A stretch of 64,000 nt of DNA from Silene conica (lineage: Eukaryota > Streptophyta > Magnoliopsida > Caryophyllales > Caryophyllaceae). This document shows, piece by piece, positions 22,116 to 32,206 of this stretch (its first letter is position 1; every line of letters begins with the position of its first letter). The DNA is taken from assembly GCA_029255685.2 (NCBI GenBank), contig CM055311.2, positions 1,660,269 through 1,724,268 on the forward strand, written 5' to 3'. The notes beneath the pieces are model-generated. The model had not been told where the DNA came from. It ran no database searches and worked only from the letters and a program-made list of their open reading frames with translations. The translations under genes and the position numbers were made by a program.

Positions 22116-25100
22116 ATATTACTCTATCTCCTAGAATCTTACTCCAAGTAACCAAGTATCGTATTATCACCGTCGAACCTAAGACCAAAGACAAGGGTGA
22201 GTGAACTGACGGAATAAAACTGCGAATCAATACTTCATCTCAATATCGATTTCTAACTCATAACTCAGTACCAGTGACCAATTCTCATCTCGATTTCAAT
22301 ATCATTATTATCAAATATTCCATTAAAGGAACTGCTCAACACTTAGAGAGTAAAACTCTAAGCTACTAACCCGCAAGTCAAGGTCAAAGAAGGCGACAAC
22401 TTGATAAAACACTGAACTGCAATCTCAATCTCAATACAACATCATTCATGGTCTTTGTGCTAGTCTCACGAGCAATTCAATCCCCTCAAACTCTATTCCA
22501 TCAGCTAATTAACATGTAATCATATAACCTCGAGCAATAACAAGAGCATTAAAATTGGTAGAATTGTGTTACGCAGTAAGATAGGACCATAGCAGCTAGC
22601 ACGCGCATACCTTTGAAACTTTAACACAACTCAGTATATTTACACCATTGTGGACGATCATTGAACCCGAAGTTCATAATTGACAAATTAAACATTTCTT
22701 GTTCATAATTATATTGTAGAACCAAGATCATATATTCGGAAAAGACATAGAGCAAAGTTAACTAACGTAATTAAACATGGGGCATTGACATGTTGACAAG
22801 ATATACACGAATTATAGACCAACAAAACCGTTTAACATTCCTAAATATCAATAAGTTAACAGAAATCACTTAGGTACAGTTCCCGTCTACTGACATTAGA
22901 TCATTTATCATGAAACTATTAATATATATGACTTGCAAAATAAAGGTTTTACACTAAGCATCTCAATTAAGCATTCTAACAGGATTTCATTGACACATAG
23001 CTACAGAATTGTCATGTTGCAAACAATCACTATAATTATCAACATCAAGCGTTATCCTGGATAATCATCGCTTAGAAAACATTTTGAAACTTTGGAAACC
23101 GTGAATTGGAAATTTGTGGCAATTTATAAACATGAATCGAAACAAGTCTACACGGAGACATTCTGACTCTCCTTTACTAAAACATTGTTCTTGTAAATTG
23201 TAGCTCATGAATTAAGAAAATTTAACGATAAAAGTAAACGAATTCACAAGGCTAGTACTTCCATAAATCACATGTCAACCAGTTAATAACTCAATATACT
23301 ATGATCAGATTTTAAACATAGCAGATGCAATTCAGTTTGTGACATAACAATATACATGATGGTGTTATAAAGATTATCAGCTCAGTGAATTAGACAACGT
23401 TATACCATAAATATATGAAAGGACATCAACACGATTCACATTGTTCAAAATAATCACCATTACTTATAACAATTAGATTACTATATCATGCTAACAAGTT
23501 TACAAGTCAAATTTCATTCTACCACTTGTCAAGACTCTCTTCTGATAAATACGATTTTAACATCACATCACTATTTGAGGTCATATCACTAGAAATTAAG
23601 AGCGTCGGTATAATTGAAGCTATTTTATATAAAAATAAGCAAGATTATGTTATCATATAGTAAGGTGCATATTCATATCATATGCCTACTATTCATGTTA
23701 CTAATGTCATAACAGGATATCACATGGTCACATCACATAAATCACATTTGGTTAAACTTTTATATGAAACTTTTACATCTCACGATTTCAACAATTAAAC
23801 ATTACGCCGCAACTTACCAGATCATAATTAAATAACAGCTTAGCTAACGTGCGAGCGATCATAGCTTTTAGAAAATATAAAAGACTAGCTAATCATAGGA
23901 AAAGAATCGAATGCGTATCTCAAGGAAATTGTTTAATACCATTTCCATAACTCAATTGGTCTGGACACGAACTTTACATCAATTCAACAGAAAATTTGGC
24001 AACTTGCAAAAATCACAATTAAGTAACGACTCATTAACATTTTACATGGCCTATCATCTTGAAAACGTAAACGCATATTCTGAACAGTAAAGGTGGAATT
24101 ATGCATAAACAATAACCACGTTTTAAACGTATTCTTTTACACAAAGATGGGTCAAAACGGAACTGTGCAGCAACAATCCAACCACGGTCAACTAGAAGAT
24201 TTATTTCACTCAGAATATAACTCATATTAACATGAAACCAAAACATTGTAAAACCAACTTAGAGGGTTATCATACATAAAATTGTCATACTCATATATGG
24301 AACACATGTAAAATGACATCCTACACAAACCAGATAACATTCTGAAAATTGATTAAAACTTTGGGTTCCTTTGCAAATAAACACTACTACATCCAAACCC
24401 AACCTTTGTTATTCCAAAACACGTTGACAATCATTTGAAGCATAGACACCACTCTGTACCATATTAACATTCATTCCTCATTTCAATTTGTAGTTGCCAT
24501 CTAAAACACAGTAAAGGTTTCGAAACTGGAAATAGGGTCAACTAAATAGCTTGATAGTTATACATGTGTATCAAAATAAATTAATTTCTCCCATTGCATC
24601 ATCAAACTTATCCAAGTACGAAGACTTAACTAGAGACTACTATGTATCCCTTATTGATTACGAACTTCATAACAACTTTAAATGCATATACTAGGCATAA
24701 AATCTTAAGTACGGTATGTGCAACACATAACTACATACGTTCATGGCTTAGGAAACACATTCCGCATATCACTAGACATGGATTACTAATTTATATAAGT
24801 CTGATCATTCGTGTTCAAATACCAACAATATATTACATAGATACGATAGTCATTCCATTTCAGTTCAAATATCAAAATCACATTATCACATCACTCTAAC
24901 CATGGCTCAACAAATACAACTCCCAAACTCTGATAATTTCAATTCAATCATCACATAAATCCACAGTCCATATTGCACATATCCTTAATCAGAACTCCCA
25001 TATGACTTACCTCGTTCTTCTCCTGTAAGAACGTTAGCATCATATTACTAGGTCACTATAGTCTACCCCACTCTTCAATTTCTCTCATTGGGTTCCCGAG

Positions 25101-25132
25101 ACAGAACCGAAAGGGCCCAGGCCTGGTGTGAG

Positions 25133-25140
25133 GGGGCCCC
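25133..25140 (-). promoter_or_regulatory. GGGGCCCC palindrome in element D leader
   Basis: Self-complementary octamer about 115 bp inside the primer-binding site, at the same place as in B and C. Candidate dimerisation site, by inference. Confidence 0.4.
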
Positions 25141-25251
25141 TAACTCATCCCGTTCCTTTTTGGGGCTCCTAGCAGTTTCATCTCGGGGTTCATTTTATTA
25201 GACTCTTCCTATATTCATTATTATTCATTTGGTTAGGTCTGAGGATCGTTC

Positions 25252-25263
25252 GCTCTGATACCA
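25252..25263 (-). other. Element D primer-binding site (tRNA-Met initiator)
   Basis: TGGTATCAGAGC on the minus strand, a few bases from the LTR end. Confidence 0.9.
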
Positions 25264-25266
25264 CTT

Positions 25267-26299
25267 AATAACACCCCCATTTATTCAAGGGCCTGTACTA
25301 GGACTCCTCAAATAAATAAAGGTGTTACCATCTCGGTTTCCCGAGGCAGTAGATACAAAGGAAAGATAACCAGTACTTTAATTAAAATTAAACTCATAAC
25401 ATGTTCTTACAACTGTATCCGAAAGTCTTAACAAAATAAAGAAAGTACAACTTATGCTAAACTGACTAAGGTGATCTAGACTCTAGTCTGGTCCGGATCC
25501 AAGCTCTTTCTCCCATAGCTCCCCCTTAGTCTCAGCCACCTGTCAATCTGCTCCCCAATAGATTGGTTCATCACAGGTGATCACGAATACACAGGGTCAA
25601 CCACGAGGTTAAGTAGAGGAAAAGAAAATAAATAAATAAGCCGACAATATAATATACTCCGCACCGATCCAACGCCAAATAAACTCCGCACCGATCCAAC
25701 ACCAAATAAACTCCGCACCGATCCAACGCTAAATAAACTCCGCACCGATCCAACACCAAATAAACTCCGCACCGATCCAACACCAAATAAACTCCGCACC
25801 GATCCAACACCAAATAAACTCCGCACCGATCCAACACCAAATAAACTCCGCTCCATATCACAAGACCCATTATTCATCACATCGTATCGTGTCACAGAAT
25901 TATTCAATCAAATAAAGCAATATATCAATCATTCAATATAATAAGATGAACATTGTTATCAACGTTTAATAATAAAATAACTCATCAACAGGCATACGGT
26001 ATTCCCCTACCTCGACTTGCGGAATAGAAATGTCAACCATGCAGCAGCTAGAAATTCTCACTCGGAACCTGTCACCTAAACATATATATTACGTAACGAT
26101 TAACAAATCTTTCCAAACCCCCATGTCAGACAAAATAGCTACTATAATTAGCAACCTTCTACAAATGGAAAGTTTCCATAACTGTAAACTTCCCGAAATA
26201 GTAACTTTCTTAAAGGGGAAATTCCGACTCATAGATCCTTCAATTAAAACATCTTAATAATTAACCACCTCCTTTTTGTTTAACACCAAAGCAAAATAC

Positions 26300-26363
<64 letters not shown>

Positions 26364-26596
26364 CTTATTAACAATAATAACACTAACAACCACGCACCCT
26401 AGCAAACCCCTATCAAAACCGTACTCGACAGCCGTCAACAACTCTTTCGACACACTACTTTCCAGCCCCTTTTCGACACCTCCTCGCTGCCTTAACTACC
26501 ACCACACTACCGTGACCACCTTCCTTGGACTATGGTGCTCTAAACACCACCTACCTCTACCCTAGACTCCACCTCAACAGCCACCGACACGGTCCC
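25267..26596 (-). repeat. Element D 5' LTR, inner part (split by E)
   Basis: It matches 19040 onward almost base for base up to CACGGTCCC, where element E begins. It has seven copies of the 27-bp repeat and an ATT-type microsatellite (26298-26362). The outer part resumes at 42741 after the duplicated target GTCCC. Confidence 0.92.
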
Positions 26597-27186
26597 TGAT
26601 GCCCGTCGTTGAGGGTACCAAAGATAAAATTTATAATTCCTAACTTTAACAATAGATAGCGAAAGTCAGGGTCGAACCACAGAGAGGTGGGGAATGTTTA
26701 TTGTTTGGTGTTTAATGTTTAAAGGTAACAAATTTGGGGGTTTGATTGTTGATTACTAATTCTAAGGCAAAGATTAAAACAAACAAATAATAAAAGATGA
26801 GAATAAAATATAATAAAAGGGATGCTAGGATGTTTGGGGTAATAAATAGCTAAGGTAATATAAATCCTAAGTCAACATGTACTGCAGTCGCGTAAGGGGT
26901 GTAACATATCCTTTCGGTCTATGGTACCTAATAGCTCCTTTCGACCTATGCTATTAGTTCCTAGGTCTCACAATTATTGGGTGTCAACAATAAGGGTGAT
27001 TCCTAAATCCTAGGTCACATACCTTTCATTCTTAAGTAACCTAGTCGTCTTAAGGTGTAAACCAATGCCCTTCCCGTATCTCTCAATCTTGGGTAGGTCA
27101 TTATTAACATCCTACAAGTCTTCTTTCAGTCGCATTGTAGGATATTATAGTCAACAAGAAGACGAAACAGGATTCATGCGCGAGTG

Positions 27187-27260
27187 GGTCGACCGACCAG
27201 CTACTCCAGTCGGCCGACCACCGCCTCGGTTGACCGACCCATTATTTGAGTCGGCCGACC
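27187..27260. repeat. Paired palindromic dodecamers, two pairs (E 3' LTR)
   Basis: Dodecamers start at 27187, 27208, 27228 and 27249 and read GGTCGACCGACC, AGTCGGCCGACC, GGTTGACCGACC and AGTCGGCCGACC. Within each pair the starts are 21 bp apart. The same pairs stand in the other LTR at 41792/41813 and 41833/41854. Confidence 0.9.
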
Positions 27261-27727
27261 GCGGCTCTGCTACAAGTCGGTCTCGGAATCGATACTACCT
27301 ACGCATATTCATCCCCTACATCCTAACATATGAAATTTAGCTATGCATGGTAATTGAAACGATAATAAAGATGGGAATAAACATGGTAAACATAGTAAAT
27401 AATCTAAACATGCGAGATTCAATAAAGCTTGAGAATTCTATCTTAATTGGATGCAATAGTAATAAGAACAATAATAAAGCTAGATTAAAAGAGTAATTAC
27501 CACAGTCGGAATTAGGGCAGAAAGGAACAAACTTTATTGAATGCTTGGGAATTATTGAAAGATTACAAAACTAAAGCTGGAATAAAACTAGATTGTAACT
27601 TCTTCTAAATAAAACTCGATGTCTAACCCTAATTACAAGATTGGCTTATATAGGGCAAAAGATTAGAGTTTCCTAAAGACTCCTACTTCTAAACTATTTC
27701 CGAAAAAACGTTCCTGGGCTTCGCTGA

Positions 27728-27858
27728 GGTCGGTCGACCACTTGGGTGGGTCGGTCGACCTCTTTTACGGGCTTAGCAAATTCTGGGCTTTTCTTCAGAT
27801 TCTAGACTTCATAAAAATTAGGCCTGGTCGGCCGACCCATAAAGTAGGTCGGTCGACC
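27728..27858. repeat. Paired palindromic dodecamers, two pairs (E 3' LTR)
   Basis: GGTCGGTCGACC at 27728 and 27749; GGTCGGCCGACC at 27826 with GGTCGGTCGACC at 27847. Spacing 21 bp in both pairs. Copies in the other LTR are at 42333/42354 and 42431/42452. Confidence 0.9.
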
Positions 27859-28789
27859 GTATCCGCATGGAAAATCTCCGGTTTTCTTCTCGTTTTGACT
27901 CTTGGTACTTAAATAAAGACTCCAGTTAACTTTCCTTCGTTCCTTAATTATGCAAAAGACTCGAGGACATGAATTTGGTGCTAAATCGTCCCTTTTCCGC
28001 ATAAATCTGCAAAAGTGCATAAAAATACGAAAGTACACGATTGTTGGGAAAAAAGGGCTAAAACATAGAAAATGAGCGACCAAATGCGTGTAAAAATAAA
28101 TGAAAAACATCATAAAATAGACACGCATCAAATTCCCCAAACCAAACCTTGCTTGCCCTCAAGCAAGAAATAGACTCGATCTTAACTAATGGAACGATTT
28201 CAATCTCAGAGCGAAATTTATATGTAAGCCTAAACCAATGCCAAGTACAAAATGAGAAAGTATTCAAATCATGCAAACGAGTTATGGTGTCGTCAAACTT
28301 GCAAACTACAGATTATAGAGACTTATTACCATGGACTCTCGCGGTAGGCTCGAGACACTCATGAAGCAAAGGGTGAGTATATGTAAAAGATAGAAAGAAG
28401 TATATTTGTAATGACACTCACCTAACTGCGACCCATGAAAACATGCCTGCAATCTAATATGAACAAGAATTCTACAACTATGTATAACAAACTCATTAAG
28501 TGACCCAGATACATGCAATTGAGGTAATGAAAGATATGTGAGGTAAAAGGTAAAAAGTGGTTAAGATGTTTTTGGATTTGTGGGATTAGTAGCCAAGCTA
28601 GTAAAACCGATTTCCATCAACATATTTCACAACTCTTGAAATTAAGAAAGTGCTCTTTTGTAGCACAACTCTCACATTGAAAATAAGAAAGGACTCCCAA
28701 ATTTTTGAATGAAGTACGGGAGTGATAACACATAAAAGAAAGGAATTTGGTACGAATTTTTTTTTTTTTGATTTTCTGAACCTGTCAGT

Positions 28790-28822
28790 GATCGGCCGAC
28801 CTATAATGGTGGTCGGTCGACT
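28790..28822. repeat. Paired palindromic dodecamer (E 3' region)
   Basis: GATCGGCCGACC at 28790 and GGTCGGTCGACT at 28811; starts 21 bp apart. Confidence 0.85.
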
Positions 28823-29797
28823 GACTTCTGTATGTTTTTTACTTTTTCTTTCTTTCTTTTTTTTCTAATTTGGTCAAGATCGCATACAAACCAAGATGCC
28901 TCAAAATAAACCAAAGACCACAAATACTAGCTTGGAAGGGTAGGCTGAGTATGGGATATAGTTTTGGGGGAATAAAAGGCAATTTTGGTTATGTGAAGCT
29001 TATGGGTAAATATGAGAAAAGGGAACCCAAATGCACGTACCAGGACTCACAAAACGAGAAAGTAAAACAAGTATATAGCAATTCAAGTTCATGTTTATGC
29101 ATATTGATGTAACATGTTCCAAGGGGAGTACTACTCACATCCTAGACAACTGTTTAAAAATGAAACCAGGAAATAAGCTCTAAACCTTAGAATGTATAGT
29201 AGGTTGCCAAGGTATAAGTCAAGTCTCAAGATATACAGATAGTTTGACAAAAACATCGTAGATATGCAAAAGACTCTCATACTAAAACAAGTTGACAAGG
29301 CAAGGTAAAGGCATAAACATGTAAGAAAGCTAAATCATCCTTGAAATACTTTCGTTCCGACTCGACCTATATGCTAAAATAAACGTGCATTTTTTTTGGA
29401 ATTTTTTTGAAATTTTTCTATATATTTTTTTTATTATTTTTTTTTCTTTTGTATAGGTAGAGAAAATAAAGAAAAGAACAATGCAAGACAGAAATGCAAT
29501 AAACGTGTGACAAAATGCAATGCATGTGGCACGAAACCATTCCCCAAACCAACCCGCACAATGTCCCCATTGTGCATTAGCCTAAGTGAAGGTTTCAGAA
29601 AATTAAAGAAAAGGTGCAAAGGAAATAAAGACTAAGGAAAAACTGGAAAGAACTCACTGGATTAATAGACGTAAGAGAAAAACCTCCCCAAACCAGCGTA
29701 AGCTGGGAGGTTTTGGTGGCTAGCAATGCCACTCAAGTACCAAAGAACGGTTGCACGATTTCTGAGGAAGAAACGAACTGACTGTGACGGACAGGTA

Positions 29798-29901
29798 GGT
29801 CGACCGACCCATATAGTAGGTCGACCGACCTTCCTGTAAACTACAGGAATTTCAGCGATACATGGCTAGGTCGACCGACTTTAGTATCTGGTCGGTCGAC
29901 C
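29798..29901. repeat. Paired palindromic dodecamers, two pairs (E 3' region)
   Basis: GGTCGACCGACC at 29798 and 29819; GGTCGACCGACT at 29869 with GGTCGGTCGACC at 29890. Both pairs have 21-bp start spacing. Confidence 0.9.
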
Positions 29902-30090
29902 CTCTGTGTCCCAGTGGTCTTCGTTTCTTCATAAAAACCTGAAAAAGCAAGAAAAATATATGCGCCCAACATACGCGCGAGATTCCAGAAATAAGTCTAA
30001 AGTCTTAACTACGCAAGCATAAAGGAAAAAGTTCTAAAACTACGAGCAAACCAAATTAAAAAGTCTCACACAACAAAAGTAAATTGTCTT

Positions 30091-30522
30091 AAAACTGAAA
30101 TTTGAAACAACTATCCGCTAAAGATGCGGAAAATATCCGACCACGGCTTTTGACGACAAGCCGTAGTCTCCATAGTGTTTGCTTGAGTAGCAAAACACAT
30201 CTTCTTCCCGCCGTCGCAAAGCATATGCGACGACCTCTCCTCTTAAGCTTGCCTCCTCTTCTTCTTCTCTTCCCGATCCACGACATCTGGGTCTTCATCT
30301 TCTTTATAGCTTAAGCATCCCATTCCTCCTCTCTGGACTACGACTTCCTTCACTTTGTGTTTCCCCAAACCAATTCCTTCACTAGCCATAATAGAAGTGT
30401 CCTCCGTACTGCTCCCAATCTGGGGCGGAGGTGTAAAAACAGATACAAGAATAGGCAATAAGGTAGGAGAAGTAGTGATGACCTCATACTTCTTTTCAGA
30501 AGTGATAGCATTATAAGTGATG
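30091..30522 (-). pseudogene. Element E gag-protease region, C-terminal end
   Basis: The minus strand encodes the tail also seen at the end of the G protein (VSVFTPPPQIGS, RGGMGCLSY, EDEDPDVVDREE). It is separated from the rest of the E coding region by the inserted element G. The target duplication GGGGT stands at 30523-30527 and 38615-38619. Confidence 0.85.
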
Positions 30523-30797
30523 GGGGTTGATACGTGTCTATTTTATGATGTTTTACATCTATTTTTACACGTATTTGGTCGCTCATTTACTATGTTTTAG
30601 CCTTTATTTCCCACAAATTGTGTACTTTCGTATTTTTATGCACTTTTGCAGATTTATGCGGAAAAGAGACGATTTAGCACCAAATTCGTATCCTCGAGTC
30701 TTTTGCTTAATTGAGGATTAAATGGAAAGTCAATTGGAGTCAAAGTCAAGTGCCAAAAGTCAAAACAAGAGAAATCCAAAGATTTCCGTACAGAGGC

Positions 30798-30930
30798 GGT
30801 CGACCGACCAGCTAAACGGGTCGGCCGACCAGTCCTGAATTTTAACTAAGCCCAAATTTCAAAGAATGCCGGAAATAAAAGAAGCCCAACAGGAAGCGGT
30901 CGACCGACCCGAATAGTAGGTCGACCGACC
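30798..30930. repeat. Paired palindromic dodecamers, two pairs (G 5' LTR)
   Basis: GGTCGACCGACC (30798) with GGTCGGCCGACC (30819); GGTCGACCGACC at 30898 and 30919. Starts 21 bp apart. The second LTR repeats them at 37328/37349 and 37428/37449. Confidence 0.92.
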
Positions 30931-31004
30931 ACAACAGAAGCCCAATCGATTCTTTTCGGAAATAAACTAGAATTAGAGTCTTTAGGAAACTCTAATCTCT
31001 TACC

Positions 31005-31013
31005 CTATATAAG
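31005..31013 (+). promoter_or_regulatory. Putative TATA box of element G 5' LTR
   Basis: CTATATAAG lies 477 bp into the LTR. The same site and offset occur in the 3' LTR (about 37535) and on the minus strand in both E LTRs, which supports it as the promoter. Confidence 0.65.
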
Positions 31014-31413
31014 CTAATCTTGTAGCTAGGGTTTAGATATCTTAGATCTTGATAATCAAGTTTTGCATCGAATCTTTCAGTATCAAGTTTTATCAGGTTT
31101 AGTTTTGTAATCTTTCAATAATTCTCAAGCATTCAATAAAGTTTGTTCCTTTCTGCCCTAATTCCAATTGTGGTAATTACTCTTTTAATCTAGCTTTTTA
31201 TTATAGTTCTTATTTTTATTATAATTGTTAAGTTAGAATCCCAAGCTTTATTGAATCTTGCATGTTTAGATTATTTACTATGTTCTCCATGTTTATTCTC
31301 AATTTCATAATCATCTTAACAACCATGAGTAGCTAATTTTCATATGTTAGGATGTAGGGGATGAATATGCGTAGGTAAATAGAATTCGAAAGACCGACTT
31401 GTAGCAGGACCAC

Positions 31414-31487
31414 GGTCGGCCGACTGGAATAGCTGGTCGGTCGACCGAGGCCGTGGTCGGCCGACTGGAGTAGCCGGTCGGTCGACC
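31414..31487. repeat. Paired palindromic dodecamers, two pairs (G 5' LTR)
   Basis: GGTCGGCCGACT (31414), GGTCGGTCGACC (31435), GGTCGGCCGACT (31455) and GGTCGGTCGACC (31476). Starts are 21, 20 and 21 bp apart, giving four sites in near-regular phase. Repeated in the 3' LTR from about 37944. Confidence 0.92.
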
Positions 31488-32089
31488 ACCCGCGTATGTT
31501 TTCTTATTTCGTCTTTTCTTGTTAATTATAATATCCTGCAATGAGACCATAAGGAGATTTGTAGGATGTTAGTAATGACCTACCCAAGATTGAAAGATAC
31601 GGGAAGGGCATTGGTTTACACCTTAAGACGGATAGGTTACTCAAGGCTGAAAGGTATGTGACCTGGAATTTAGGAATCACCCTTATTGTTGACACCCAAT
31701 AATTGTGAGACCTAGGAACTAATAGCATAGCCTCCGAAAGGAGCTATTAAGTAGCATAGACTTAAAAAGATATGTTACGCCCCCTTACGCGACTGCAATA
31801 CATGTTGACCTTAGGATTTATTTTACCTTAGCTATTTATTACCCAAACATCCTAGCATCCCTTTTATATAGTTTTAATCTCATCTTTATTTTCTTGTTTT
31901 ATTTTTATCTTTACTTTAGACTTAGTAATCAACCAATCAAACCCCCAAATTTGTTACCTTTAAAACATTAACATCAAACAATAAACATTCCCCACCTCCT
32001 TGTGGTTCGACCCTGACTTTCACTATCTATTGTTAAAGTTAGGAATTATAAATTTATCTTTGGTACCCCCAACGACGGGCATCAAATTT

Positions 32090-32107
32090 TGGCGCCGTTG
32101 CCGGGGA
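32090..32107 (+). other. Element G primer-binding site (tRNA-Asp)
   Basis: TGGCGCCGTTGCCGGGGA, 5 bp after the LTR, is the tRNA-Asp-type site characteristic of Athila elements. Confidence 0.9.
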
Positions 32108-32206
32108 GGTGACGCCAGTGTTTATTGTTTTTTGTTTTTGTTTCTCTTTGTTTAAGGAACTTTTTGTTCCTTAAACCCTCTCACTTTTTTCTTGTAGTTT
32201 CCTCTT

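Larger units (their letters stand above)
22116..25266 (-). mobile_element. Element D internal region, non-coding
   Basis: 3.1 kb without any frame of recognisable protein. It aligns by eye with the internal region of B over most of its length, with shared blocks such as CATATAACCTCGAGCAATAACAAG (from 22522) and GGACACGTTGAC-like stretches. The leader end (about 25080-25266) is closely shared with B and partly with C. Two non-coding elements of the same design imply a distinct non-autonomous family. Confidence 0.7.
26597..28130 (-). repeat. Element E 3' LTR
   Basis: 1534 bp, the same length as 41202-42735, with about twenty substitutions by eye. A TATA box (minus strand TATATAAGC, about 27645-27653) lies 477 bp from the LTR start. 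It holds four pairs of the palindromic dodecamer. Confidence 0.95.
28131..30090 (-). mobile_element. Element E 3' non-coding region
   Basis: About 2 kb between protease and the 3' LTR, homologous to 35078-37057 in G. There is no pol or env-like frame. The polypurine tract at the LTR reads GGTTTGGGGAATT on the minus strand. Two conserved hairpins are visible: AAAACCTCCC/GGGAGGTTTT (29679/29705) and GCACAATG/CATTGTGC (29556/29568). Paired dodecamers stand at 28790/28811, 29798/29819 and 29869/29890. Confidence 0.75.
30528..32084 (+). repeat. Element G 5' LTR
   Basis: TGATACGTGTCT...CGACGGGCATCA, 1557 bp. TATA box CTATATAAG at 31005-31013, 477 bp from the LTR start, as in E. It holds four dodecamer pairs: 30798/30819, 30898/30919, 31414/31435 and 31455/31476. 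Confidence 0.95.

Noticed and set aside
27065-27340. 91-residue frame containing dodecamer repeats in the E LTR
   Set aside because: LTR sequence repeated at 41670-41945; open by composition, not a gene.
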